Assembly: GCA_009886755.1 (NCBI GenBank)
Contig: QXYU01000009.1
Coordinates: 58,182-122,181 of the forward strand
DNA length: 64,000 nucleotides
Direction of reading: 5' to 3'
From: Flavobacteriaceae bacterium
GTDB taxonomy: Bacteria > Bacteroidota > Bacteroidia > Flavobacteriales > Flavobacteriaceae
Of this stretch, positions 63,223 to 64,000 are shown piece by piece. The notes below the pieces were generated by a model that was given only the letters and a program-made list of their open reading frames with translations, was not told where the DNA came from and did no database searches. A program made the position numbers and the translations under genes. Each line of letters begins with the position of its first letter. Positions within the stretch are counted from its first letter, which is position 1.

Positions 63223-63398
63223 GGTTTAATTTATTTTGAAACGGTCCTGCTTATTTGTTGTTTTTTCTGACAACTTTTTAAAAATACACTTCGCACTGTC
63301 CCCCTATGTTTAGTGGAGCCTAAGACCCATTTTAATGAAAATAAATAGAAGTTAGATTTTGTGATTATTTTAAATAATTCACCATCAAATCTTTTATC

Positions 63399-63922
63399 AT
63401 GAAATCATTGTTTTTTAGTTTATGCCTACTTACGGTTTCCCTAACTTATGGACAGATTGGAGCATCTGTGGGCTATGGCAGTGCCAAAGCTACTGCTTCA
63501 GGAAATGGATTTTCTGAAAGTTCAGAGTCTGTGAGTGTGTTTAGTTTTGGGGTTTTTTCGGATGTAGAAATATCTGAGAAATTTGATGTTCAACCCTATG
63601 TCAGTTTTGGAATTGGAGAAAAAATAGACAACAAATCGAATAATGCTCTAGGTTTTGGTGCCAATTTACAATTCTACCCTTCTAGAGAAACTATGAGGTT
63701 TTTATGGGTCCTTCCCTTGCATACGGTCTTTCACTGGCAGATGTTGATATCGATTCTGTAAAAAAAGGCATTTTTGAAGGAGGACTCCAAGCTGGGTTTG
63801 ACTTTTCTGAGCATTTTACAGCACTGTTACAGTTCCAGACAACGCTTCAAAATGCCTCTAAAATAGATGGTATAAAATTGCATGCCCGTGGTTTTGGCGT
63901 TACACTTCAATACAAATTCTGA
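63399..63922 (+). pseudogene. Frameshifted outer-membrane beta-barrel protein
   Basis: The first frame (63399-63761) has a signal peptide (MKSLFFSLCLLTVSLTYGQ) and beta-barrel strands (IGASVGYGSAKATASG; FDVQPYVSFGIGEKI) up to ETMRF. The strand pattern then continues in the -1 frame from 63704 (MGPSLAYGLSLADVD) to HARGFGVTLQYKF, the typical C-terminal aromatic end of outer-membrane barrels. Joined, they give about 174 residues. One missing base, a sequencing error or programmed slippage at TTTTTA (63699-63704) would all explain it. Confidence 0.65.
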
Positions 63923-63938
63923 TTGTCTAATTGCTCAA

Positions 63939-63968
63939 GGTAAGACTTGACGGATCACAAGTCTTACC
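63939..63968. terminator. Hairpin after the beta-barrel gene
   Basis: GGTAAGACTTG (63939-63949) and CAAGTCTTACC (63958-63968) are perfect 11-bp arms around an 8-nt loop, 16 nt after the barrel stop. Only a short TATTT follows, so it is a likely but not typical terminator. Confidence 0.55.
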
Positions 63969-64000
63969 TATTTAAACAGCTTAATCTCATGAAACGCCTT

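Noticed and set aside
63989..64000. ATG followed by AAACGCCTT at the window end, possibly a new gene
   Set aside because: Only four codons are visible, too few to support a feature.

Overview
The window looks like a chromosomal segment of a marine-type member of the Flavobacteriaceae (phylum Bacteroidota). The grounds are the gene content (a MoxR/DUF58/BatABCDE operon, a SufABCDSE-SufT-DUF2480 operon, a CrtY-type lycopene cyclase, flavobacterial lipoproteins) and many copies of the Bacteroidota -7 promoter element TAnnTTTG just upstream of genes. I see no rRNA, tRNA, CRISPR array, prophage or intact insertion sequence. Most of the window is tightly packed housekeeping DNA. The accessory part is small: gene remnants and a hairpin element at about 14.1-15.7 kb.

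Layout. 1-2.2 kb: end of gpsA, then pheS, a conserved unknown and cvpA. 2.2-11.2 kb: one minus-strand operon, moxR-DUF58-unknown-batA-batB-batC-batD-batE. 11.4-14.1 kb: aldo/keto reductase, short-chain dehydrogenase and an AlbA/Schlafen-like protein. 14.1-15.7 kb: a graveyard with an attC-like nested hairpin, a truncated peptidase N-terminus, and the 3' ends of two unrelated genes joined head to head. 15.7-20.2 kb: hflX, lpxH, a metB-like gene, an ArsC-like gene and an EamA transporter. 20.3-28.4 kb: a sugar-oxidation locus with a c-type cytochrome lipoprotein, gluconate-dehydrogenase subunit 3, a GMC oxidoreductase, two TIM-barrel isomerases, a NupG-like transporter, a Gfo/Idh/MocA oxidoreductase and a DUF1080 lipoprotein. 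Together they could form a complete 3-keto-glycoside pathway. 28.4-32.4 kb: yicC-gmk-nadD and an S9 peptidase. 32.4-40.1 kb: the suf operon with DUF2480 and a glycosyltransferase at its end.

40.2-44.7 kb: a four-gene minus-strand cassette, an LVIVD/choice-of-anchor-B lipoprotein, a seven-repeat propeller lipoprotein, an MbnP-like protein and an MbnH-like dihaem peroxidase, suggesting cell-surface copper handling. 44.8-48.9 kb: thiL, a ZIP transporter, crtY and a polyprenyl synthase. 49.1-55.8 kb: a tetR-tolC-hlyD-acrB efflux operon whose promoter is overlapped by a 9-bp-arm inverted repeat, very likely the repressor's operator. 55.8-63.2 kb: aspS, a small membrane protein, a cold-shock gene with a strong terminator, tadA, dxs and polA. 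63.4-63.9 kb: a frameshifted outer-membrane beta-barrel gene.

Points for a second look: the sugar-oxidation locus, the MbnP/MbnH cassette with its two added lipoproteins, the repressor operator, a run of genes whose -7 box ends exactly 4 nt before the start codon (predicted leaderless mRNAs), and the remnant region next to the nested hairpin. Everything here was read by eye; no database search was run. Family names are from memory of motifs.
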